From Dehalococcoidia bacterium UBA1332 (GTDB lineage Bacteria; Chloroflexota; Dehalococcoidia; Lucifugimonadales; Lucifugimonadaceae): 10,005 nucleotides of DNA. The notes beneath the pieces were generated by a model. The model was not told the DNA's origin, did no database searches, and worked only from the letters and a program-made list of their open reading frames with translations. The stretch covers positions 1-10,005 of the forward strand of contig DBSW01000216.1 in assembly GCA_002306745.1 (NCBI GenBank). Reading direction: 5' to 3'. This document shows, piece by piece, positions 1 through 5,485 of the stretch; within the stretch, counting starts at the first letter, position 1, and every line of letters begins with the position of its first letter. The position numbers and the translations under genes are program-made.

Positions 1-32
1 GAGAAGCCCTCGCAGAAATGCGGGGGCTTCTC
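1..32 (+). terminator. Intrinsic terminator-like hairpin, repeat family copy 1
   Basis: A 13-bp stem (1-13 with 20-32, one G-U wobble) closes a six-base loop AGAAAT. The 3' arm ends in CTTCTC rather than a clean U-run. It probably ends transcription of a plus-strand gene lying before the window. The loop and the CCCTCGC arm recur at 5257 and 6869, and the loop recurs at 4082, so it belongs to a dispersed family. Confidence 0.65.
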
Positions 33-79
33 CGTATTTGTTGCAAAGTTGTTGCAATAGCCCTAAATAAATAGCTTTT
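33..79 (+). repeat. Tail of repeat copy 1, homologous to 6901-6948
   Basis: The 47 bases after hairpin 1 align without gaps to the bases after hairpin 4 (6901-6948). About two thirds of positions are identical, including CAAAGTT and AAATAAATAG (65-74 and 6934-6943). Homology therefore extends past the hairpin, so the unit is a true interspersed repeat and not just convergent terminators. Confidence 0.55.
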
Positions 80-200
80 AATGGTGTCTTTGGTCCCCCG
101 TCAACGCTCGCGAGTCAGGGAGAGAGGTCTTAGAGGTGGCTGGTTGCTGTCCGCTTCGTTTCCGGACAAGCTGTGAGGTCTTGCTGAGGCTGATTCCAAG
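80..200. other. Intergenic stretch with a small hairpin and a direct repeat
   Basis: I see no convincing gene here. There is a 6-bp inverted repeat TGTCCG/CGGACA (148-153, 163-168) with a 9-base loop. The octamer GAGGTCTT occurs at 124-131 and again at about 175-182. The base composition is more GC-rich than the surroundings. Relative to the copy at 4072-4143, this segment looks inserted between the repeat tail and the micropeptide ORF. Confidence 0.3.
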
Positions 201-392
201 ATGAGAAACATCATCCGATTCGTACTGATTCCAGCAATAGTGGTGATCGCTTGGGCAGTAGTTGATGGTAGTAAAAGCCGTAAATTCTTTATGAAATTAG
301 TCTTGAATATAGATAACTTATCGGTACGATTAAACATGTGTATATGCGAATTGATGTATTCGTGTATGCAAAGTAATGTTTTCTTATTATAA
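201..392 (+). CDS. Putative hydrophobic micropeptide, copy 1 (extended by read-through)
   Basis: An open frame of 63 codons whose first 18 codons are almost identical to the ORF at 4144. The conserved part begins MRNIIRFVL and continues as a hydrophobic stretch to Trp18, which would make one transmembrane helix with positive charge at its N-end. A GAGG (185-188) lies upstream as a possible weak ribosome site. Nucleotide identity with the other copy stops just after codon 18. The remaining 45 codons look like non-coding DNA read in frame, with scattered Cys and Met and no recognisable domain. This may be a broken copy of the 25-residue version, or not translated at all. The family is not recognised. 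Confidence 0.3.
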   Translation: MRNIIRFVLIPAIVVIAWAVVDGSKSRKFFMKLVLNIDNLSVRLNMCICELMYSCMQSNVFLL

Positions 393-405
393 AACCATTA
401 ATAAG
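383..405. promoter_or_regulatory. AT-rich dyad upstream of hmuT
   Basis: A perfect 7-bp inverted repeat CTTATTA/TAATAAG (383-389 and 399-405) flanks 9 bases. A six-T run follows at 415-420. It could be an operator in the heme operon leader, or a weak hairpin ending upstream transcription. It does not match the Fur consensus well. Confidence 0.3.
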
Positions 406-460
406 TAACTACAGTTTTTTAGTGTGATGTATCTGAAGCTGTTCATGCATTATGAGTCAC

Positions 461-491
461 TATAAAAATGCGGAAATTAGTACTCTGCTAA
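461..491 (+). promoter_or_regulatory. Candidate hmuT promoter -10 with adjacent TTAG/CTAA dyad
   Basis: TATAAA at 461-466 is a possible -10; no good -35 is visible at the normal distance. Just downstream, TTAG (477-480) and CTAA (488-491) form an inverted repeat with a 7-base spacer. This resembles a half-degenerate DtxR/IdeR-type iron box and sits where a repressor would block initiation. Iron control is expected for a heme-uptake operon but is inferred here. Confidence 0.3.
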
Positions 492-552
492 CAACACTGT
501 ATTATTGCGAAACTTCTACAAAATTCGGTTTGTGTTAGGACATGGATCTACG

Positions 553-1671
553 ATGGAAAAAATTAGGTTTGTTACAAGAAAAATTGAATTCAGATCTCTA
601 CTTTTAATATTTTCGTTAGTGCTGATAATGTCGATTATGGCAGCGTGTGGAGATAATGACTCGCAATCGGCTGAGTCTGCTTCTGGTGCTGATACAGCAT
701 CGGTCACAAAAACCACCCCAGTGACATCGACTGCGACTTCAGCTCCGCAACCGACTGCAACTTCGATACCAACAGCAACTGCGACTGTTATTCCGACAAC
801 GAATACAGAGATTTCTGCCGATCAATCATTACCAGTTACAGTGATTAATGCTGATGGATCTGAAGTTACCGTGAAAGATACTAGTAAAATTGTTGTGCTA
901 ACCGGGGACTATGCTGAGATAGTATTTGCGCTGGGATTGGGTGATAGCGTCATTGCCGTGGATACCAGTGCAACATTTCCTCCTGAAGCGACTGCGCGAC
1001 CAAAAATTGGATATCAGCGTTCTTTGTCTGCTGAGGGAATTTTGGCATTTGAGCCAACCCTCCTTATTGGCAGTACAGAAGCCGGTCCCCCGGAGGTTCT
1101 TGATCAAATCGCGCAAGCTGGAGTACCTGTTGTGATATTCGAGACTGAACCCACTATAGAAGGATCAGCAGATAAAATTCGCAAGATAGCAAATGCACTG
1201 GGTGTTAAAAGTGTGGGTGAGCAAGTTGCTACCGCTATGGAATCCGAAGTAGAGGAAGCAAAAACACTTGCTGCTACGGCTCAAGGTATGCCACCAACTG
1301 CTGTTTTTGTATACATGAGAGGAGTCGATACATTGCTCATGGCAGGTATAGGTGATATCAGTGCTGACCTGTTCGATAATGCAGGAGCGATCAGTGGGGG
1401 TGTGAAAGCTGGTGTATTTGGATTTGCCCCTTTAACAGCTGAAGCACTCGTCACAGCTTCACCGGACTATATTGTGGTTTTTGAATCGGGATTGGAATCA
1501 GTGAACGGTATTGAAGGTATGCTTGAAATTCCTGGAATTGCTCAGACACCCGCTGGTAAGAATGAAGCAATAGTTGCGTTTGACGGTCAATACTTTGCTG
1601 GGGGTGGACCACGCACCGGGAAAGCTTTAAAGGATCTAGTTTTGGTGTTACATCCGGAATTAAATAACTGA
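553..1671 (+). CDS. hmuT: Heme-binding lipoprotein of a heme ABC transporter (HmuT-like)
   Basis: This is the extracytoplasmic solute-binding component that captures heme and delivers it to the HmuUV transporter. I chose ATG 553 because it gives a compact signal peptide: basic residues, a hydrophobic segment, then lipobox IMAAC with Cys32 as lipidation site. An in-frame TTG at 505 would add 16 residues. A Thr/Pro/Ala-rich linker of about 60 residues follows the Cys, as in Chloroflexota lipoproteins. The rest is a periplasmic-binding-protein fold of the TroA/BtuF class. Family hallmarks are the IGYQRSLSAEG motif, whose Tyr154 matches the heme-ligating Tyr of HmuT/ShuT, and a C-terminal GPRTGKAL motif. 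It is the first gene of the operon and its stop overlaps the next start. A siderophore or cobalamin ligand is less likely given the Tyr motif and the downstream heme oxygenase. Confidence 0.85.
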   Translation: MEKIRFVTRKIEFRSLLLIFSLVLIMSIMAACGDNDSQSAESASGADTASVTKTTPVTSTATSAPQPTATSIPTATATVIPTTNTEISADQSLPVTVINADGSEVTVKDTSKIVVLTGDYAEIVFALGLGDSVIAVDTSATFPPEATARPKIGYQRSLSAEGILAFEPTLLIGSTEAGPPEVLDQIAQAGVPVVIFETEPTIEGSADKIRKIANALGVKSVGEQVATAMESEVEEAKTLAATAQGMPPTAVFVYMRGVDTLLMAGIGDISADLFDNAGAISGGVKAGVFGFAPLTAEALVTASPDYIVVFESGLESVNGIEGMLEIPGIAQTPAGKNEAIVAFDGQYFAGGGPRTGKALKDLVLVLHPELNN

Positions 1672-2765
1672 TGATTCCTACTGTTCTGAGGATGCGTAGT
1701 TTCTTTTACTCGCTACTTCAGTCGGAAGGTACGCGTAGATCGATTGGTCCTGGTTCACTTTTAGTCGTATTAATTACACTATTTGTTATTTTGCTGATTG
1801 CGAATCTAGGGATTGGGGCTGTTCCAATATCGCCTATTGATGTGGTTGCGATCTTGCTGTTTCACATCGGTTTGGATTTGGGTTTAGATTTCACTTCTCA
1901 ACACGATGCGGTGTTATGGAATATTCGTTTACCTAGGGTTTTACTTGGAATTATGATCGGCGCTGCTCTTGCTATAGCAGGAGCAGCGCTCCAAGGTGTG
2001 TTTAGAAATCCACTGGCCGACCCAGGAGTTATTGGGGTATCAAGTGGAGCTGCACTTGGGGCGGTTATAGCAATAGTTACAGGATTCAGTGTACTTGGAA
2101 GCTTTGGGCTTCCAATTGCGTCGTTTGTTGGAGGGCTTATTGCAACTATAATTGTCTATGTTACAGCAAGAACATACGGTAAGACTGATGTTGTGACTCT
2201 CGTTCTTGCGGGGGTAGCCGTAAACGCTACAGCAGGTGCTGTGACTGGATTCTTCACCTTTGTTGCCGATGACGATCAATTGAGATCAATCGTCTTTTGG
2301 ACACTGGGTAGTTTAGGCGGTGCAACTTGGGAGGTAGTTCGAACAGTGACTCCTTTGGCGTTAATTGGAATTATTATTCTTCCACTTTTTGGTCGTTCAC
2401 TCAACCTTATGACCCTCGGAGATAATGAAGCCGCTCACGTGGGCGTTTCTACCGAACGCGTTCGTTTGGTCGTCATAGCTCTATCAGCTTTAATTACTGG
2501 TGCATCTGTGGCTTTTACTGGGATAGTTGGATTTATTGGGCTTGTCGTGCCACATATAATCCGGTTATCTGTAGGGCCAGACCATAGGTTATTACTACCC
2601 GCTAGTTCAATTGGAGGGGCTGTGGCCTTGCTCGCCTCTGATTTACTTGCCCGCAATGTTGCTATTCCAACAGAGGTCCCTTTGGGCGTTGTTACGGCGA
2701 TTGTTGGTGGTCCGTTCTTCTTATGGTTGGTTTATGTAACCCGAAGGAGTTCAGGAGGTTGGTAA
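1671..2765 (+). CDS. hmuU: Heme ABC transporter permease (FecCD family, HmuU-like)
   Basis: Integral membrane subunit, 364 residues, the usual size for FecCD/BtuC permeases with about ten helices. After a short basic N-terminus the first helix spans roughly 29-49. The family signature runs from RLPR (86-89) through the GA.LA..GA.LQ segment to RNPLADPG (112-119). The cytoplasmic coupling region GLVVPHIIRL begins at 290 and is followed by GPDHRLLLP. Its ATG overlaps the hmuT stop by one base (TGATG), which implies translational coupling. It forms the heme channel with the HmuV ATPase dimer. The family alone does not separate heme from siderophore or B12 transport; the flanking hmuT and monooxygenase genes argue for heme. 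Confidence 0.88.
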   Translation: MIPTVLRMRSFFYSLLQSEGTRRSIGPGSLLVVLITLFVILLIANLGIGAVPISPIDVVAILLFHIGLDLGLDFTSQHDAVLWNIRLPRVLLGIMIGAALAIAGAALQGVFRNPLADPGVIGVSSGAALGAVIAIVTGFSVLGSFGLPIASFVGGLIATIIVYVTARTYGKTDVVTLVLAGVAVNATAGAVTGFFTFVADDDQLRSIVFWTLGSLGGATWEVVRTVTPLALIGIIILPLFGRSLNLMTLGDNEAAHVGVSTERVRLVVIALSALITGASVAFTGIVGFIGLVVPHIIRLSVGPDHRLLLPASSIGGAVALLASDLLARNVAIPTEVPLGVVTAIVGGPFFLWLVYVTRRSSGGW

Positions 2766-2770
2766 GTTTG
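2753..2770 (+). promoter_or_regulatory. Strong ribosome site that sets a TTG start for hmuV
   Basis: AGGAGG at 2753-2758 lies inside the last codons of hmuU, 9 bases before TTG 2768. An in-frame ATG at 2723 has no such site and would force a 43-base overlap with hmuU plus 15 extra residues that do not look like an ABC ATPase N-terminus. The TTG start is therefore preferred. Confidence 0.7.
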
Positions 2771-3565
2771 CCGGAAATATCGGCTGTCGAACTGACTTAC
2801 AAGGTCGGCTCGAAAACTATCGTAAATGCAGCTAATATTCAAGTTAATGCTGGCGAACTCGTAGCGGTGGTTGGGCCTAACGGTGCAGGAAAATCAACAC
2901 TAATAGGGCTACTTGCCGGTGATCTAAATCCGACGATTGGCTCTGTTGTTATATCTGGTATCACCGTTGATTCGGCCTCTAAATATTCTATGGCGCAATT
3001 GCGAACCGTAATGTCACAACGGATGTCAGTAAGCTTTCCGTTTACTGTCGAGGAGGTCGTTATGATGGGCCGTCATCCATATCAAAGTGGGTGGCGTCAA
3101 GCTACCGGAGATGATCGTGCGATTGTTACTGCTTCCATGGAAGAGACAGGAGTTATCGAATTTAAAGACAGGATTTACAGTACCTTATCTGGAGGTGAAC
3201 AACGCAGAGTTTCTCTCGCTAGAGCGTTCGCTCAAAAAACCGATGTATTACTACTCGACGAACCTACGAGCGCGCTCGATATTGGTCATCAAGAGTTAGT
3301 CATGCAGCGATGTCGAGAAAAAGCGAATTGCGGACAGATAGTGCTAGTTATATTACATGACCTAAATGTTGCTGCAGCATATGCTGACAAAATAGCTGTT
3401 ATGCAAAAAGGAAAAATCGTATCGTATGACATTCCTAATGCCGTTTTGGTGGCAAGCGATCTAGAAGATGTGTTCGATTATCCAATAATCGTCATAAAAC
3501 ATCCTAAATCTGGCACACCAATAGTTCTACCAAATAGTGATACTTCCTACGTTAAATATAATTAG
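2768..3565 (+). CDS. hmuV: Heme ABC transporter ATP-binding protein (HmuV-like)
   Basis: Cytoplasmic ATPase of 265 residues, normal for HmuV. Counted from TTG 2768, the motifs are Walker A GPNGAGKST (36-44), Q-loop Gln at 84, the MGRHPY segment typical of iron-chelate ATPases near 100-105, ABC signature LSGGE (140-144) followed by QRR, Walker B VLLLDE (160-165) with the D-loop SALD after it, and the H-loop His at 197. All catalytic residues are present. It starts two bases after the hmuU stop and would pair with HmuU to drive heme import. Two Cys residues in the helical part are unremarkable. The start codon is the only uncertain point, the alternative being ATG 2723 (280 residues). Confidence 0.88.
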   Translation: MPEISAVELTYKVGSKTIVNAANIQVNAGELVAVVGPNGAGKSTLIGLLAGDLNPTIGSVVISGITVDSASKYSMAQLRTVMSQRMSVSFPFTVEEVVMMGRHPYQSGWRQATGDDRAIVTASMEETGVIEFKDRIYSTLSGGEQRRVSLARAFAQKTDVLLLDEPTSALDIGHQELVMQRCREKANCGQIVLVILHDLNVAAAYADKIAVMQKGKIVSYDIPNAVLVASDLEDVFDYPIIVIKHPKSGTPIVLPNSDTSYVKYN

Positions 3566-3589
3566 CGAACAGGGATTTGGAGACGAAGA

Positions 3590-3913
3590 ATGAGTGTAGT
3601 GAAAATTAACGCAATTAAGGTAAATGAAGGGAGAGGTAGTGAGTTAGAAGCGAGATTTGCAGCTAGGGCTAAAGAGGTGGAAACCATGCCTGGTTTTGAG
3701 GGTTTTGAGCTCTTGAGACCAATCGAGGGAGAAAACCGTTACTTTGTATACACAAGATGGGAATCTGAAGAAGCGTTCAAGGCGTGGGTGAAAAGCGATG
3801 CGTTCAAAAAAGGTCACCGGCAGGCTTCAGACGATAATGGGGCAACTCCAGTCGCGCATGGTTCAGAACTATTAGCATTTGAAGTGGTGCAGAAAGTCGA
3901 AACTGGCATTTAA
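3590..3913 (+). CDS. mhuD: Heme-degrading monooxygenase, MhuD/IsdG-like
   Basis: A 107-residue ABM-fold protein (dimeric alpha/beta barrel) that would open the heme ring in the cytoplasm and free the iron. The start VVKINAIKV, the middle PGFEGFELLRP and RYFVYTRWESEEAFKAW closely resemble Mycobacterium tuberculosis MhuD as I remember it. Asn7 and Trp66, catalytic and heme-pocket residues in MhuD, fall at the same positions. The proximal His is most likely His76, one residue later than His75 of MhuD. ATG 3590 follows GGAG with 7 bases between, and the gene lies 24 bases after hmuV, so it is the fourth gene of the operon. Whether the product is mycobilin-like, staphylobilin-like or biliverdin cannot be told from sequence. 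Confidence 0.85.
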   Translation: MSVVKINAIKVNEGRGSELEARFAARAKEVETMPGFEGFELLRPIEGENRYFVYTRWESEEAFKAWVKSDAFKKGHRQASDDNGATPVAHGSELLAFEVVQKVETGI

Positions 3914-3930
3914 TTCTGCTGCGGTATTAA

Positions 3931-3954
3931 AAAAGCATCATTTATGATCTTTTA
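3931..3954 (+). terminator. Weak terminator-like hairpin after the heme operon
   Basis: AAAAG-c-ATCAT (3931-3941) can pair with ATGATCTTTT (3944-3953), with one bulged base and a very tight turn. A T-rich run follows. It lies 18 bases after the monooxygenase stop. The pairing is AT-rich, so efficiency is doubtful. Confidence 0.35.
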
Positions 3955-3989
3955 TTATTGCGATTTGATCTGGCCGAAATTCGTTTTCT

Positions 3990-4016
3990 ATCGGGAGGGA
4001 ATATCGCCCTCCCGAT
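3990..4016. terminator. Perfect 10-bp GC-rich hairpin
   Basis: ATCGGGAGGG (3990-3999) pairs perfectly with CCCTCCCGAT (4007-4016) around the 7-base loop AATATCG. There is no U-run on either side, so it is not a classical intrinsic terminator. It may stabilise the 3' end of the heme mRNA or act at the DNA level. It is not part of the AGAAAT-loop family. Confidence 0.5.
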
Positions 4017-4072
4017 GTTCATTAAAACCCCGTAGAACCCCATAAAATCTCGTGAGGATGTGGTACCTCGGG

Positions 4073-4099
4073 AGTCGTCTCAGAAATGGGGCGACTTTT
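4073..4099 (+). terminator. Terminator-like hairpin, repeat family copy 2
   Basis: AGTCGTCTC (4073-4081) pairs with GGGGCGACT (4088-4096) using G-U wobbles around loop AGAAAT (4082-4087), then TTTTCGCGT. The stem sequence is unlike the other copies but loop, wobble pairing and 3' flank (CGCGT, CACCAA, AAATAGG) match, pointing to common origin with stem covariation. It is probably the main stop for the heme operon. Confidence 0.6.
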
Positions 4100-4143
4100 C
4101 GCGTGTTTGCACCAATATCACCGAACAAATAGGTGATTTCAAG

Positions 4144-4221
4144 ATGAGAAACTTCATCCGATTCGTTCTGATTCCAGCAATAGTGGTGATTGCTTGGATA
4201 GTCGGACGCGTTTTCGGTTAG
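4144..4221 (+). CDS. Putative 25-residue hydrophobic micropeptide, copy 2
   Basis: A short frame reading MRNFIRFVLIPAIVVIAW followed by IVGRVFG and TAG. It predicts a single membrane helix with Arg at both ends. AGGTG (4131-4135) lies 8 bases upstream of the ATG as a plausible ribosome site. From ten bases before the ATG to codon 18 it is 60/64 identical to 191-254. Of the three coding differences two are silent and one is Ile to Phe, weakly in favour of translation. It lies 47 bases after hairpin copy 2. No known family is recognised. It may be a real small membrane protein carried by a repeat, or a non-coding repeat that happens to be open. Confidence 0.4.
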   Translation: MRNFIRFVLIPAIVVIAWIVGRVFG

Positions 4222-4446
4222 CAACTGTTGCACCCACCGCCGATAGCCAACGATGCCTATATGTTTTATTGATTGTAGGTGTCAGAGTGCTGAGCGTCGG
4301 TGTTAGGAAAAATACTCTGAACGAACGTATCCTACACTTGTGGTCTTAAAGTGAGCGAACGGGATTCCTAGTTTTTCTATTTTGTCTATTACGACGCACG
4401 ATACGTTACCGTAAATTTCTATAGAAAAATGATCAGCTAATTCCGC
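4222..4446. other. Intergenic region with a 12-bp palindrome and long-range inverted repeat
   Basis: I see no gene. TTTTTCTAT (4372-4380) is the inverted complement of ATAGAAAAA (4421-4429) across 40 bases. The second arm overlaps a perfect 12-bp palindrome TTTCTATAGAAA (4416-4427). The palindrome lies 20 bases before the ATG at 4447, where an operator for that gene could sit. No clear -35/-10 pair was found. CAGAGT and ACTCTG near 4284 and 4313 form a further weak inverted repeat. Confidence 0.35.
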
Positions 4447-4764
4447 ATGTTTGTTGACGTAGTCTTGCACGGTTGGATTGTCCGCATGAAATACAAAGTC
4501 AACACAGAATTCATGCGTGACTGTGTTTCAAGATTTGTAAATCAAGACCCCGCGGCCGAGTTTCCTGAAGGTCTAAATCTCGTCGGGAGATGGCATGCGG
4601 CTGGAGACACTTGGGGCGTCATTATTACTGAAACGGATAACGCATCATTAATTACCGAATGGGCAATGAAATGGTCCGATGTGTGTGAGATAAGCACGGT
4701 CCCTGCATTGTATGATGAGGGGATTGGGCTGGTAGCTCATGCTTGGGTTCAAACTTTAAATTAG
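4447..4764 (+). CDS. Small DUF3303-like protein
   Basis: A 105-residue protein of unknown function. The segment from FPEGLNLVGRWH through a Gly, an acidic TETDN, then EWAMKWSDVCE and a VPALYDE tail matches the DUF3303 pattern as I recall it, a stand-alone dimeric alpha/beta-barrel family. In that family the core starts with a short beta strand, so ATG 4486 (MKYKVN) is an equally possible start giving 92 residues; neither ATG has a good ribosome site. Both are preceded by CCGC. It lies between the heme operon and the 119-residue gene at 4823, same strand, 58 bases upstream of the latter, and may be co-transcribed with it. The ORF and its conserved-looking core are well supported; the function is not. 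Confidence 0.65.
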   Translation: MFVDVVLHGWIVRMKYKVNTEFMRDCVSRFVNQDPAAEFPEGLNLVGRWHAAGDTWGVIITETDNASLITEWAMKWSDVCEISTVPALYDEGIGLVAHAWVQTLN

Positions 4765-4822
4765 ATTACGCAACGATACTAACGCATCTCTACTTCAAAA
4801 AACGAATAAGAGGAAACTTAGA

Positions 4823-5182
4823 ATGTACGAAGGAAAAACTCAACTAACTAGGATCTGGACCATAAAATCTGATGACGTCGAAAAGATGAAGGAAAATGCT
4901 AAGGCGCATACTGATTGGATGAAAGAAACTCATTACAGAGATGGCGACAAAAAATTACACTTCCTCAATTGGTCTATTGAAGAAGAAAAAAATGATGGGA
5001 TAGCAACAGGAAACACCTTTTTTGTCTTGACGGAGGTTTATGAAACGGTCGCAGGAGTTGACGATCATATGCAGCAAGCTCAAGATTCAGGGTTTAGTTT
5101 TATCCCTCATGGTGAAGTATTACAGAATCCTGAAAGTCTCGTTATTTGCGACCGAGGAAGCATAATTCATTCATTATGGTAA
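4823..5182 (+). CDS. Unrecognised 119-residue soluble protein
   Basis: ATG 4823 follows AGAGGA with 8 bases between, so the start is good. The protein is polar and acidic, without signal peptide or membrane helix. Its layout, a beta strand TRIWTI, a charged helix from about 16 to 36, a strand KLHFLNW (44-50), a strand NTFFVLTEVYET (64-75) and a helix with DDHMQQ (80-85), resembles small ferredoxin-like alpha/beta barrels of the ABM type, with His81 and Trp50 as possible pocket residues. That is an inference from secondary-structure pattern only. It is followed about 75 bases later by terminator copy 3, so it ends a transcription unit that may include the DUF3303-like gene. Confidence 0.65.
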   Translation: MYEGKTQLTRIWTIKSDDVEKMKENAKAHTDWMKETHYRDGDKKLHFLNWSIEEEKNDGIATGNTFFVLTEVYETVAGVDDHMQQAQDSGFSFIPHGEVLQNPESLVICDRGSIIHSLW

Positions 5183-5256
5183 GAGATCGTGATAACCACT
5201 GCGATTATAGAATTGCAACGGTTAAGTTAGTGTTTGAGTTATGCGGTTGAAATGAT

Positions 5257-5286
5257 GAAGCCCTCGCAGAAATGTTAGGGCTTTTT
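5257..5286 (+). terminator. Intrinsic terminator, repeat family copy 3
   Basis: AAGCCCT (5258-5264) pairs with AGGGCTT (5277-5283) and the stem is followed by a T-run. The upper stem has decayed (CGC against GTT) but the loop AGAAAT is unchanged. It would stop transcription from the 4823 gene. Confidence 0.7.
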
Positions 5287-5362
5287 GCGTATTGGAGTTC
5301 AGGTGTCTTGCCGTCTCGTAAGCTGGAACTACTTAATTTCATCTGCGAAAAAAGCTGGGACA

Positions 5363-5371
5363 TGGTATAAA
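5363..5371 (+). promoter_or_regulatory. Extended -10 promoter of the NCS2 permease
   Basis: TGGTATAAA fits the extended -10 pattern TGN-TATAAT in five of six hexamer positions. No good -35 is seen near 5343, which is usual for extended -10 promoters. Initiation would fall near 5378, inside the first dyad described next, leaving a leader of roughly 108 bases before ATG 5486. Confidence 0.45.
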
Positions 5372-5374
5372 CAT

Positions 5375-5450
5375 CGTGATTTATCTAAATCAGTAATCAC
5401 TCACCGTGATTTGGTTGAATCAAAAGCCTCTCGCGATTTGAAATAAGTCG
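5375..5450. promoter_or_regulatory. Three phased dyads, candidate repressor operators
   Basis: Dyad 1, TGATTTATCTAAATCA (5377-5392), has perfect 7-bp arms with a 2-base centre. Dyad 2 (5407-5422), TGATTTGGTTGAATCA, keeps 5-bp arms. Dyad 3 (5434-5450) is a decayed form, CGATTT...AAGTCG. Dyads 1 and 2 each sit in a unit beginning CGTGATTT; dyad 3 has CGCGATTT. Starts are 30 and 27 bases apart, close to three helical turns, so proteins bound to them would sit on about the same face. Dyad 1 covers the expected transcription start, which suggests repression of the permease gene. Confidence 0.5.
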
Positions 5451-5485
5451 TTTGTATCTTGGGCTCTCATGGAAGGATTCTTTGA

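Noticed and set aside
101..337. 78-residue minus-strand frame opposite the repeat and micropeptide region
   Set aside because: It crosses repeat and spacer DNA, has no ribosome site and no recognisable domain.
505..552. Upstream TTG start for hmuT whose peptide (RNFYKIRFVL) resembles the micropeptide start
   Set aside because: Codons differ at most positions and the resemblance is short, so it is probably chance. ATG 553 gives a normal lipoprotein signal peptide.
3988..4233. 81-residue minus-strand frame across the hairpins and micropeptide
   Set aside because: It runs through palindromic repeats and has no coding character or ribosome site.
5375..5450. Short CRISPR-like array from the 30-bp spacing of CGTGATTT
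   Set aside because: Only three imperfect units with very short shared sequence and no cas genes; operator sites fit better.
5183..5485. Purine riboswitch in the permease leader
   Set aside because: The conserved core (for example a GTTTCTACC-type junction) is not present; the region is better explained by the promoter and dyads.
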